From Mycobacterium sp. MBM (GTDB lineage: Bacteria; Actinomycetota; Actinomycetes; Mycobacteriales; Mycobacteriaceae): a DNA stretch of 64,000 nt. The notes under the pieces were generated by a model. The model saw nothing but the letters and a program-made list of their open reading frames with translations. It was not told the DNA's origin and did no database searches. This document shows, one piece after another, positions 19,137 through 26,380 of this stretch. The first letter of the stretch is position 1. Each line of letters begins with the position of its first letter. The translations under genes were made by a program, and so were the position numbers. Location of the stretch: assembly GCA_021648845.1 (NCBI GenBank), contig JAKJHY010000012.1, positions 62,001 through 126,000 of the forward strand, in the 5' to 3' direction.

Positions 19137-19685
19137 TCAACCGGGGAGGTGGATCGGACCGATCCGCAGCAGTGGCTCGTCTTCGTGGGCGCCGTCGGCG
19201 TCCAGCTGGTCCGCGGTGAAGTGCGGCGTCTCGCGTAGCGGGACATCGTGGCGGCGCGCGAAGGCGCCGAAGAAGGCCCGCGAATTCGCGTTACCTGGTG
19301 AGACGGTCGCCTCGACGGTCAGCGGACCGGCACCGTCTTCGGCGAGCATCCGGTGTACCAGCGCGTCCAGCATGGCCGCGGCCAGCCCGCCGCGCTGCGC
19401 ACGCCGCGCCACGGCGACCTGCCAGACGAACAGCACATCCGGTCGCGGCGGGGGTCGGTACCCCACGATGAATCCCAACAGTCCGCCGTCGTCGGCGACG
19501 ATCGAGGTGTCCGCGAAGTCGGTGCTCAGCAGGAGATATGCGTAGGCCGAATTGAGGTCCAGCACTTGGGTTTCGGCCACCAGCTCGCGTATCGCGAGAG
19601 CGTCTGAGCCTCGTGGGCGGCGCAGCGTGGTCGCCCAGTTGCGTGCTCCGCCAACGTCATCCGGAGCCACGTGTACAGATTTCAT
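19137..19685 (-). CDS. ectA: L-2,4-diaminobutyrate acetyltransferase
   Basis: A 182-aa GNAT enzyme that acetylates the gamma-amino group of diaminobutyrate with acetyl-CoA. The acetyl-CoA loop is seen as VAVARRAQRGGLAAAMLD, and VEATVSPGNANSRAFFGAFAR is the characteristic C-terminal part of EctA. It is the promoter-proximal gene of ectABCD. No good Shine-Dalgarno precedes the ATG. The long upstream region (19686-20150) contains repeated AACGTTA motifs. Confidence 0.94.
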   Translation of the reverse strand: MKSVHVAPDDVGGARNWATTLRRPRGSDALAIRELVAETQVLDLNSAYAYLLLSTDFADTSIVADDGGLLGFIVGYRPPPRPDVLFVWQVAVARRAQRGGLAAAMLDALVHRMLAEDGAGPLTVEATVSPGNANSRAFFGAFARRHDVPLRETPHFTADQLDADGAHEDEPLLRIGPIHLPG

Positions 19686-20150
19686 ATCGAGTAAAAGTCA
19701 CCACCGAGCAGTCATCGATCTCATTTGGTTCAAGTCTTCGGTGCTCAAACGTTAGGCACAGTGGGAGATGCCGATCAAGCTCCGAGGACTCGTGGCCGAT
19801 GACGCGCATGTCCGTCCCAGGCGCCCTTCACCTGCGGGTAGGTCGCATTCTGGCGTCGAGCACCGCAGCCATTAACGTTATCGAAACGTTATGAAATGCG
19901 TGACGCAGACCACTCGCCGCAGCCGGGGGCACCGACCGCGCCGGGGCGCTCGCACACAGTTCGGCGATTTCGCCCACCAACCGCCCCAGTGCGCGCTAGC
20001 GTCGCTGCTACGCAGGTAGTACAGACCGTCGGCGCGCCACACCTACCCGCACGTTCTCCCTCATGCTCATCGTTGACTCCCTGACATGCGGGTCCCGCGG
20101 ACAGTGTGGCGTGCCGACCTGTGCGCCGAGGCGGTAGACATAGAGACGTT
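19686..20150. promoter_or_regulatory. Intergenic control region between ectA and the response regulator gene
   Basis: A 465-bp divergent gap with no convincing gene. It holds three AACGTTA motifs (19748-19754, 19874-19880, 19885-19891); the last two are spaced by 11 bp, about one helical turn. A fourth, GACGTTAT (20145-20152), overlaps the regulator start codon. These look like sites for one DNA-binding protein, possibly the adjacent OmpR-type regulator. The motif count is seen; the binder is inferred. Confidence 0.4.
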
Positions 20151-20825
20151 ATGAGAGTTCTGATCGTCGAGGACGAGCCCCGGTTGCGGTCCACCCTGGC
20201 CGTCGGGTTACGTGCCGAAGGCTATGCCGTCGTGGAGGCCGCCGACGGCACCGACGGCCTCTGGCAGGCCACCGAGCACGATTTCGACGTGGTGGTGCTC
20301 GACATCATGCTGCCCGGGCTCAACGGCTATGAAGTGCTGCGCCGAATGCGCGCGCGGTCGGTCTGGACGCCGGTGCTGATGCTCACCGCCAAGGACGGCG
20401 AGTATGACCAGACCGATGCCTTCGATCTCGGTGCCGACGATTACCTGACGAAGCCGTTCTCGTTCATCGTGCTGGTGGCCAGGCTGCGGGCGCTGGTGCG
20501 CCGTGCGGCTCCGCACAAGCCGCCGACGCTGACCGCGGGCACGCTCACCGTGGACCCGGGCCGGCGCCTCGTGCAGCGCGGTGACAAGACACTGTCGCTG
20601 ACTCCCCGGGAGTACGGCGTGCTGGAGTACCTGATGCGCAACAAGAACGTCGCCGTCACCAAGTCCGACATCCTGCGCAACGTCTGGGACGCGCACTACG
20701 ACGGACCGGACAATGTCGTCGAGGTGTATGTCGGCTACGTGCGGCGCAAGATCGATATCCCCTTCGGCACCAGCACCATAGAAACGATCCGAGGCGTGGG
20801 CTACCGGCTGGCAGCCGACAGCTGA
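20151..20825 (+). CDS. OmpR-family two-component response regulator
   Basis: A 224-aa regulator with a receiver domain (MRVLIVEDEPRLRS, phospho-acceptor Asp51 in VVVLDIMLPGLNG, switch Thr in MLTAKDG, Lys in YLTKPFSF) and a C-terminal winged helix (LSLTPREYGVLEYLMRN ... TIETIRGVGYRLAA). A longer reading from 20106 adds residues unlike the family; the ATG at 20151 gives the canonical start. Its 3' end overlaps that of the kinase gene by 25 bp in convergent orientation. The target genes are unknown; a palindromic ACGTTA motif at its start suggests autoregulation. Confidence 0.92.
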   Translation: MRVLIVEDEPRLRSTLAVGLRAEGYAVVEAADGTDGLWQATEHDFDVVVLDIMLPGLNGYEVLRRMRARSVWTPVLMLTAKDGEYDQTDAFDLGADDYLTKPFSFIVLVARLRALVRRAAPHKPPTLTAGTLTVDPGRRLVQRGDKTLSLTPREYGVLEYLMRNKNVAVTKSDILRNVWDAHYDGPDNVVEVYVGYVRRKIDIPFGTSTIETIRGVGYRLAADS

Positions 20826-22195
20826 ACCACCGCGCGCGTCCCGCCACCGGGACGGTCCTCGATGCGCACCTGCCCGAGGTGGGCGCCGACGATCTCCGAC
20901 ACGATGGCCAGGCCCAGACCGGTGCCACCGGCGTCCCGGGACCGGCCCTCGTCGAGCCGAACGAACCGATCGAACACCCGACGCCGGTCGCAAACGGGTA
21001 TCCCCGGGCCATCGTCGGCAATGGTGAGCACCGCGTCCTCGGCCGTGCGCCGCAGATCCAGCTCCACCGCCGAGCGGGCATGCCGGGCCGCGTTGTCCAG
21101 CAGGTTGCGCAGGACTCGGGCCAGCGCGCCCGGATCGCCGGTGACGCGGATCGGTTCGATGCGCGCGGTCACCGTGACATCCGCTCGGCGCCGCAGCCGT
21201 TCGACCTCGGCGGCGGCCAGGTCGTCCAGGTCGACATCCTCGCGACGGATGTTCCACCCGCGCTCGTCGGCGCGCGCGAGCAGCAGCAGATCCTCGATGA
21301 GCGAACGCATCCGCTGTGCCTCGGGCATCAGCGTGTGTTCGGCAAGGTCGGCGTTGAGCAGTTCCGGATGGGCTTGGGCAACCTCGAGCGCCGAGATGAT
21401 GGTGGCCAACGGACTGCGCAATTCGTGCGAGGCGTCGCCGACGAATCGCTGTTGGGCCGCGTGACCGGCCTCTACGCGGGCCAGCATCTCGTTCATCGTC
21501 ACCGCGAGTGCGGCGATCTCGTCGCGGCTGTCCGGCACCGGCACCCGTCCGGTCAGGTCCGAGGTGGTGATATCGGCGACCCTGCTGCGGATATCGTCGA
21601 CCGACCGCATCGACCGTCGCACCAACAGGTAGGTCGCCCCCGCCGATACCGCGATCACCACCGGCGCCGCCACCGCCAGGGCGGTGACCACGGTGACCAC
21701 CGTCGAGAGCACCAGCGGGCTGCCCTCCCCGACGACGACCGTGTAGCGCGCCCCGTCCGGACCGGCGACCGTTTGCGCACTGAACCTGATCTGGCCGAAG
21801 GGTGAATCGTGTTCGGGCATACCGATCCGCGGGCCCGCGCCGATCTCACCGACCGCGATCAACGGGGCCGACGGTGCACCCGGCGAGCGACGCAGCACCG
21901 TGCCGTCGGCACCGATCACCTGAACGGCCACCACCCGGGTATCGGTCGCGAGCAGTTCGGCATCCAGGCGTGCCGGGCCACCGGCCGCGATGACACCGGC
22001 AACCTGGGCCACCCGCGCCGCCGCGGCGTTGTCGACATCGCTGAGCATCGAGCGGTAGAGCACCACGGCGAGCAGCACGCCGGTGACGCCGAGGGCCACG
22101 AACACCACGCTGGCCGCGACGAAGGCCGAACGGGCGGAAATCCCCCAGTTCGTCGGCCGCATCAGTCCGCGTCGCACCCGTCCACTGTGCCTCAT
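20801..22195 (-). CDS. Two-component sensor histidine kinase
   Basis: A 464-aa membrane kinase. Two transmembrane helices (about residues 23-47 and near 170-195) flank an extracytoplasmic sensor domain of about 120 residues. HAMP (RRSMRSVDDIRSRVADI), HisKA with the phosphorylated His in FVGDASHELRSPLAT, and HATPase motifs NLLDNAARHA, ADDGPGI and GGTGLGLAIV follow. The start at 22195 has GAGG 8 nt upstream; an internal ATG at 22162 is the alternative. It should pair with the convergent response regulator. The signal is unknown. Confidence 0.9.
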   Translation of the reverse strand: MRHSGRVRRGLMRPTNWGISARSAFVAASVVFVALGVTGVLLAVVLYRSMLSDVDNAAAARVAQVAGVIAAGGPARLDAELLATDTRVVAVQVIGADGTVLRRSPGAPSAPLIAVGEIGAGPRIGMPEHDSPFGQIRFSAQTVAGPDGARYTVVVGEGSPLVLSTVVTVVTALAVAAPVVIAVSAGATYLLVRRSMRSVDDIRSRVADITTSDLTGRVPVPDSRDEIAALAVTMNEMLARVEAGHAAQQRFVGDASHELRSPLATIISALEVAQAHPELLNADLAEHTLMPEAQRMRSLIEDLLLLARADERGWNIRREDVDLDDLAAAEVERLRRRADVTVTARIEPIRVTGDPGALARVLRNLLDNAARHARSAVELDLRRTAEDAVLTIADDGPGIPVCDRRRVFDRFVRLDEGRSRDAGGTGLGLAIVSEIVGAHLGQVRIEDRPGGGTRAVVQLSAASR

Positions 22196-22265
22196 CCGGC
22201 CGGCCTCATTCGGTCGATGCCACCGGTGGTACACCAATCGGCCACCGAACGCGCACAATGTTGCG

Positions 22266-23426
22266 GTGTCCGACTCCAGGCCCCGCACCGGCGATGAGCA
22301 GGTGCATGAGTGGTTCCTGCGCCGCGGTCTGCCGTTGGTCTTGACCCGCAGAGTACGGTCGCGCGGGCTGATCGAACGGTCTGCTCCGATGATCAGTTCG
22401 GTGGGCGCCCTGACCGCGCTGACGATGCTGCTGGCCGAGCTCACCGGGGATCGCCCGAATTATGCCTACGCGGTGCGATTGGGGATCATCGGCGTGGTCC
22501 TGCTGGCCGCGCCGTTCCTGCTCGTGGCGCTGCACCGCCGGTCCACCGCGCTCGGCGAGGCCACCCGGCGGTGGGGAGCCTGGGCGGTGATGGCCATCTT
22601 CGTGGTGGTGACACCGGTGACGGTCAGTGGCTGGTCGGGGGCCGCGGCCGCCGAGGCTCCCCTTTTCGTGCTGATCTCGCTGCTGGCAATCTGGCTGACC
22701 TATCTGGGCTTTGGATCGATCGCGGCTTGGGCATTCCGGTTCGCCTGGGTGCAGCTGGGGGCGCTGGGCACCCTGATGAGTAGGGCGCTGCCGCTGCTGA
22801 TGCTCACCGTGGTGGTGTATTTCACCGGTGAACTCTGGCAGCTATCGGCCCGTATGGCGCGTCAACGGCTCTGGGAGACAGTCGGATTCCTGGCGGTCGT
22901 GGCGCTGGTGTTCATGATCACCACCATCCGCGACGAAGTTCAGGCGCTGCGCGACGACCGAGCCGAGCAGAGCGACGCCGGCCGCCTGCTCGGCGGCACA
23001 CCGTTCACCACACCCGCGCAGACCCGTACCCCGCTGTCCCGGGCCGAGCAGATCAACGTGGTCGCGGTGATGGTGGTGTCCCAGGCCATCCAGGTGGTGC
23101 TGTTCACCACCGGGTTGTTCGTGTTCTTCCTGGCGCTGGGAATCATCGCCATTCCGTACGACGTGACGGTGTTGTGGTCCGGCGAGCAGACCTGTCAGAT
23201 GGGCCAACCGCCTTGTGCGGGAACGTGGTTCGGTGTCCATATCCCGATACCGCAGACGGTGGTGCACACCTCGTTGTTCGTGGCCGTGTTGTCCGGGCTC
23301 TACTTCACCGTGAGCACCAGCGTTGATCCGCTGTACCGGCAACGGTTCTTCGACCCGTTGATCGCCGATGTGGCGGTGAGCCTTGCCGGACGCGACGCCT
23401 ATCTGGAGTCAGAAGCCCGGCCCTGA
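22266..23426 (+). CDS. Polytopic membrane protein of unknown function
   Basis: A 386-aa protein with about seven hydrophobic segments, among them MISSVGALTALTMLLAEL, VVLLAAPFLLVAL, LFVLISLLAIWLTYLGFG and VLFTTGLFVFFLALGIIAI. A soluble Arg/Asp/Glu-rich stretch lies in the middle (DEVQALRDDRAEQSDAG). Two Cys in QTCQMGQPPCAGTW lie in an extracytoplasmic loop. The GTG at 22266 is chosen because an earlier start would run into the divergent kinase gene and CACAAT lies 6 nt before it. I do not recognise the family. It may be functionally linked to the kinase across the 70-bp divergent gap. Confidence 0.75.
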   Translation: MSDSRPRTGDEQVHEWFLRRGLPLVLTRRVRSRGLIERSAPMISSVGALTALTMLLAELTGDRPNYAYAVRLGIIGVVLLAAPFLLVALHRRSTALGEATRRWGAWAVMAIFVVVTPVTVSGWSGAAAAEAPLFVLISLLAIWLTYLGFGSIAAWAFRFAWVQLGALGTLMSRALPLLMLTVVVYFTGELWQLSARMARQRLWETVGFLAVVALVFMITTIRDEVQALRDDRAEQSDAGRLLGGTPFTTPAQTRTPLSRAEQINVVAVMVVSQAIQVVLFTTGLFVFFLALGIIAIPYDVTVLWSGEQTCQMGQPPCAGTWFGVHIPIPQTVVHTSLFVAVLSGLYFTVSTSVDPLYRQRFFDPLIADVAVSLAGRDAYLESEARP

Positions 23427-23548
23427 GTCTGTGCGATCGGCGTGCGCACCCTGTGAGGTGGCTCTACACTTCCTACGCTGCGCATCACTCGGCGAATGTC
23501 CTGTGACCGGTAACCACCTGCGCAACACCGGATGAAGGGATGATACGC

Positions 23549-23839
23549 ATGAGAAAGTTGTTGTTGCCCGTCGTCGCGGCGACCTTTGCCGCGGGAGTTG
23601 CGTTCGCGGCCCCGGCCAGCGCCGACGAAACGAGCTACTTCACCGAACTGACCGACTACGGGTACGGCGACACCTCCCAGGAAGTGGCCCTCGATCTCGG
23701 CTACTCCATCTGCGAAGACCTCGCCAACGGTGTGCCCCAACAGGTTACGCTCGACGCAATCTACGAGAACACCAATGAGAACGTCGACGCCACCGACGCC
23801 ACATTCCTGTACAAGGCCGCCATCGTGCACCTGTGCTGA
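23549..23839 (+). CDS. Small secreted DUF732-type protein
   Basis: A 96-aa exported protein. The signal peptide (MRKLLLPVVAATFAAGVAFA) has its cleavage site before the APASAD region. The mature part follows the DUF732 pattern common in mycobacteria, with the GYSICEDLANGVP segment and a terminal Cys that could form a disulfide. The ATG at 23549 has GAAGGGA 8 nt upstream; an ATG nine bases earlier is possible. The last 95 bp overlap the 3' end of the convergent transporter gene. Function unknown. Confidence 0.82.
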   Translation: MRKLLLPVVAATFAAGVAFAAPASADETSYFTELTDYGYGDTSQEVALDLGYSICEDLANGVPQQVTLDAIYENTNENVDATDATFLYKAAIVHLC

Positions 23840-24740
23840 TCTCCATGACGGCGCCGCCGGTGCCGGGACCCGACTCCGAGATCGTTGCGCTGTCAACGAC
23901 TCTGCCCCAGGCGGTACCCCCCAGGATCAACGCGGCACCGAGCACGCCGAGCACGGTGACGGGATCACCGGCCAGCCCCACGCCGATGGCCATTGCCCAC
24001 AGCGGCTCGGTTCCCAGCAGCAGGCTCATCCGCGCGGGTGTACTAAACCGGGCCGCCCACAGCTGGGCGCCGAACGCGAAGACGGTACACACCGCCGCGA
24101 GATAGCCGGTCAACACCCAGTCCTGTGACGACATCCCCGACACCACCGTGAACTGACCGAGCAGCACCGCCGGCGCACCCGTCACCAGCGACACGGTGGC
24201 CAATTGCACGAGGGTCACCGCCGCGGTGTCGAGTCGGCGCGGTGTCGATGCCCGTGCGAGCGCTACGACGTGCGCGGCGCGCAGCACCGCGGCCGCCGCG
24301 ATGAGCAGATCCCCGGAGCGAGGGAGCGTGAAACCGCCGGCCTGGGTCAAGGCGATACACCCGAGCAGCACCGCCACCGCCGCGACGTAGAACGCTCGAG
24401 GGACATCTCGCCGACCGCCCAGCAGCGGGGTGATGACGACGGTGAGCGCCATGATGAGGCCGGCATTGGATGCCGATGTCGTTGTCACACCGTAGGTTTC
24501 ACACAGACAGATGACGGACAGGATGAGTCCGAGCATCGATCCGACGAGCAGCTCACGGCGCCCGATGCGGCCGATCCGCGGCCCGATCAGCACGGCCAGC
24601 ATCACGACGGCGATGCCGAAGCGCACGGCCAGGAACGCCAGCACACCGGCCGGGTCGACGGCTTCCTTGGCGGCCAGGTAGCTCGACCCCCACACCACGG
24701 CGACGGCGAGCAGCGTCAGGTCGACACGAGTACGGGTCAT
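23745..24740 (-). CDS. EamA/DMT-family transporter
   Basis: A 331-aa inner-membrane exporter with ten predicted helices in two EamA repeats, beginning LTLLAVAVVWGSSYLAAKEAV and with the second repeat near LGTEPLWAMAIGVGLAGD. It probably exports amino acids or small metabolites; the substrate is unknown. The ATG at 24740 is chosen over one 10 codons earlier because it starts the usual family N-terminus. The last 30 or so residues (rich in Arg and Trp) are read opposite the DUF732 gene and look unlike the rest, so the true stop may be unusual. A LysR gene is divergent. Confidence 0.85.
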   Translation of the reverse strand: MTRTRVDLTLLAVAVVWGSSYLAAKEAVDPAGVLAFLAVRFGIAVVMLAVLIGPRIGRIGRRELLVGSMLGLILSVICLCETYGVTTTSASNAGLIMALTVVITPLLGGRRDVPRAFYVAAVAVLLGCIALTQAGGFTLPRSGDLLIAAAAVLRAAHVVALARASTPRRLDTAAVTLVQLATVSLVTGAPAVLLGQFTVVSGMSSQDWVLTGYLAAVCTVFAFGAQLWAARFSTPARMSLLLGTEPLWAMAIGVGLAGDPVTVLGVLGAALILGGTAWGRVVDSATISESGPGTGGAVMEISTGARWRPCTGMWRRWRRRSHWCSRRLRRA

Positions 24741-24800
24741 GGGCAATAGCGTGGCGCCGACCTGACACATCAGTCCAGCTACTTCTTCTTACCGAACGCA

Positions 24801-24813
24801 GTAGTATCACTAC
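24801..24813 (+). promoter_or_regulatory. Palindromic operator overlapping the LysR-gene promoter
   Basis: GTAGT-ATC-ACTAC is a 13-bp inverted repeat ending directly at the ATG. It contains TAGTAT (24802-24807), a -10 candidate 6 nt before the start codon, which implies a leaderless mRNA. Such overlap would allow autorepression. The symmetry is seen; the role is inferred. Confidence 0.45.
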
Positions 24814-25722
24814 ATGGATGTGCTGCGCTTGCGGATGCTGCGCGAACTCGCCGATCACGGCACCGTCGCGGCGGTGGCAGAGGTGCTCTGCATGACACCC
24901 TCGGCGGTATCGCAACAGCTCAAAACCTTGCAGCGGGAGGCAGGGGTCGCGCTCTTGGAGCCCGCGGGACGGCGGGTGCGCCTGACCGACGCCGGGCAGG
25001 TGCTGGTCGGTCACGCCGAACGGGTCATCGCCGCTCTGGACCGGGCGCAGGCCGATATGGACAGCTACCGGACCAGTGCGCGCGGTCAGGTGACGGTCTC
25101 CTTCTTCCCCTCCGGTGCCGCGATGCTACTGGCGCCACTGATCGTCGCGACCCGACCGCGCGGCGTCGAGGTGATCGGTCGCGATATCGATGCGCCGGCC
25201 TCCCGGGCACCCCAGCAGTTGACCGATTTCGATGTGGTGGTCGTACACCGCGATGAGCGCGATACCGCCGACTGGGGACCGAGATTCACCTCGACGGACC
25301 TGCTGCGCGAGCCGTTGGACGTGCTGCTCCCGCCCGAGCACCCGCTGGCCGACCGTGCGCGCGTGCAGCTGCGTGAGCTCGCCGACCAGGATTGGATCGG
25401 CGTCGAGGGCGGCCTGATGGTCGACGACGTGTTCAAGTCGATCGCCACCGTGACCGGTATCGCACCGCGGATCATCCAACGGGTCAACGATTTCCGGGTG
25501 CTCGAAGAGCTCGTGCAGGCCGGCATCGGGATTGCGCTGCTACCGCGCTACGTCACGCTGGTGCGCACCCTGGTACGCCGCCCGATCGGCGATATCAAGC
25601 TCGCCCGGCGCATCGAGGCGGTGACCCGGGTGGGTGCCGAGGCCCGGCCGGCCATCGCCCTGGTGCTCGCGCAGCTTCACACGATCGCGGCCGGGGTGGC
25701 CGATCAATCGACGAGTGAATAG
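24814..25722 (+). CDS. LysR-family transcriptional regulator
   Basis: A 302-aa regulator with an N-terminal winged HTH (MDVLRLRMLRELADHGTVAA...MTPSAVSQQLKTLQREAG) and a C-terminal periplasmic-binding-like effector domain (VTVSFFPSGAAMLLAPLI ... LLREPLDVLLPPEHPLAD). It is divergent from the EamA exporter gene with a 73-bp gap, the classical arrangement in which the regulator controls the neighbour. The effector is unknown. Its 3' end overlaps the following minus-strand gene by 19 bp. Confidence 0.9.
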   Translation: MDVLRLRMLRELADHGTVAAVAEVLCMTPSAVSQQLKTLQREAGVALLEPAGRRVRLTDAGQVLVGHAERVIAALDRAQADMDSYRTSARGQVTVSFFPSGAAMLLAPLIVATRPRGVEVIGRDIDAPASRAPQQLTDFDVVVVHRDERDTADWGPRFTSTDLLREPLDVLLPPEHPLADRARVQLRELADQDWIGVEGGLMVDDVFKSIATVTGIAPRIIQRVNDFRVLEELVQAGIGIALLPRYVTLVRTLVRRPIGDIKLARRIEAVTRVGAEARPAIALVLAQLHTIAAGVADQSTSE

Positions 25723-26372
25723 CTGTTCGCGAGATCGTCCTGCAACACACTCGCGGGCCGCGAGGTGGTGTCGACGACGATCGGCGACGACGGCACCCTG
25801 GTCTCGTAGCGCCAACCCGGCGGCACGGACAACCGATCGGCCAGCCCGGCGAGATCGTCGAGTCCGAGCGTACGGTCGACGGTCTGGCTGTAGGTCTGCA
25901 TGATCCACCGCCTGCCGTCCGGATCGACCAGCTCATACACCCGGCGGCCCGCGTCGAAGGTGAAGACCGCCTTTCGGTCCACCGTGTTCTCGGTGTAGGC
26001 GGCCGGGTTCATCGACGCGAGCCGCACCGTGGCCTGGCGATACATCTCCAGTCCACCGAACGTCGCGAGTTGCATCGACGCCCGGTCGGCCTTGCCGATA
26101 CCGCTCATCAGCCAGTACCGCGGCCCGTTCAAGATCGCGGCGACGGCCCCGGCCGACGCCGCGATCGCCGTGGCGTCGAGGCGGTCCCATAGGTCCGCGG
26201 GACAGTCGTTGAGCCCGAAGGTGTTGTAGACCGTCGCCTCCGGACCGGATTCCGTCAGGTGGACCAACAACACCTCGCCGTAGCGCAGGCCGAATACCGA
26301 GTTGTTCACCGAGACGTCGTTCTTCGAGACATCGCTCACCGAGACGTCGTTCTTCGAGACGCTGTCGGACAC
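25704..26372 (-). CDS. Uncharacterised protein linked to mpa, with N-terminal tandem repeat
   Basis: A 222-aa soluble protein starting with GTG only 8 bp after the mpa stop, so it is probably co-transcribed with mpa. Residues 4-23 contain two near-identical decapeptides (VSKNDVSVSD / VSKNDVSVNN). The rest looks folded: YWLMSGIGKADRASMQLATF, VFTFDAGRRVYELVDPDGRRW and a conserved-looking C-terminus ending DDLANSYSLVD. I recall similar unannotated proteins in rhizobia and other bacteria without known function. No signal peptide or membrane helix is seen. Confidence 0.8.
   Translation of the reverse strand: MSDSVSKNDVSVSDVSKNDVSVNNSVFGLRYGEVLLVHLTESGPEATVYNTFGLNDCPADLWDRLDATAIAASAGAVAAILNGPRYWLMSGIGKADRASMQLATFGGLEMYRQATVRLASMNPAAYTENTVDRKAVFTFDAGRRVYELVDPDGRRWIMQTYSQTVDRTLGLDDLAGLADRLSVPPGWRYETRVPSSPIVVDTTSRPASVLQDDLANSYSLVD
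26306..26360. repeat. Two tandem copies of a 25-bp exact repeat with 30-bp period
   Basis: TCACCGAGACGTCGTTCTTC and five more bases occur at 26306-26330 and again at 26336-26360. The repeat is in frame and encodes the duplicated decapeptide of the mpa-linked protein. A recent slippage duplication is likely. Confidence 0.85.
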
Positions 26373-26380
26373 GGCCGGCC

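Noticed and set aside
20106..20150. 15-residue N-terminal extension of the response regulator
   Set aside because: Receiver domains start with the MRVLIVEDEP strand; the extension is Arg-rich and lies over the putative operator.
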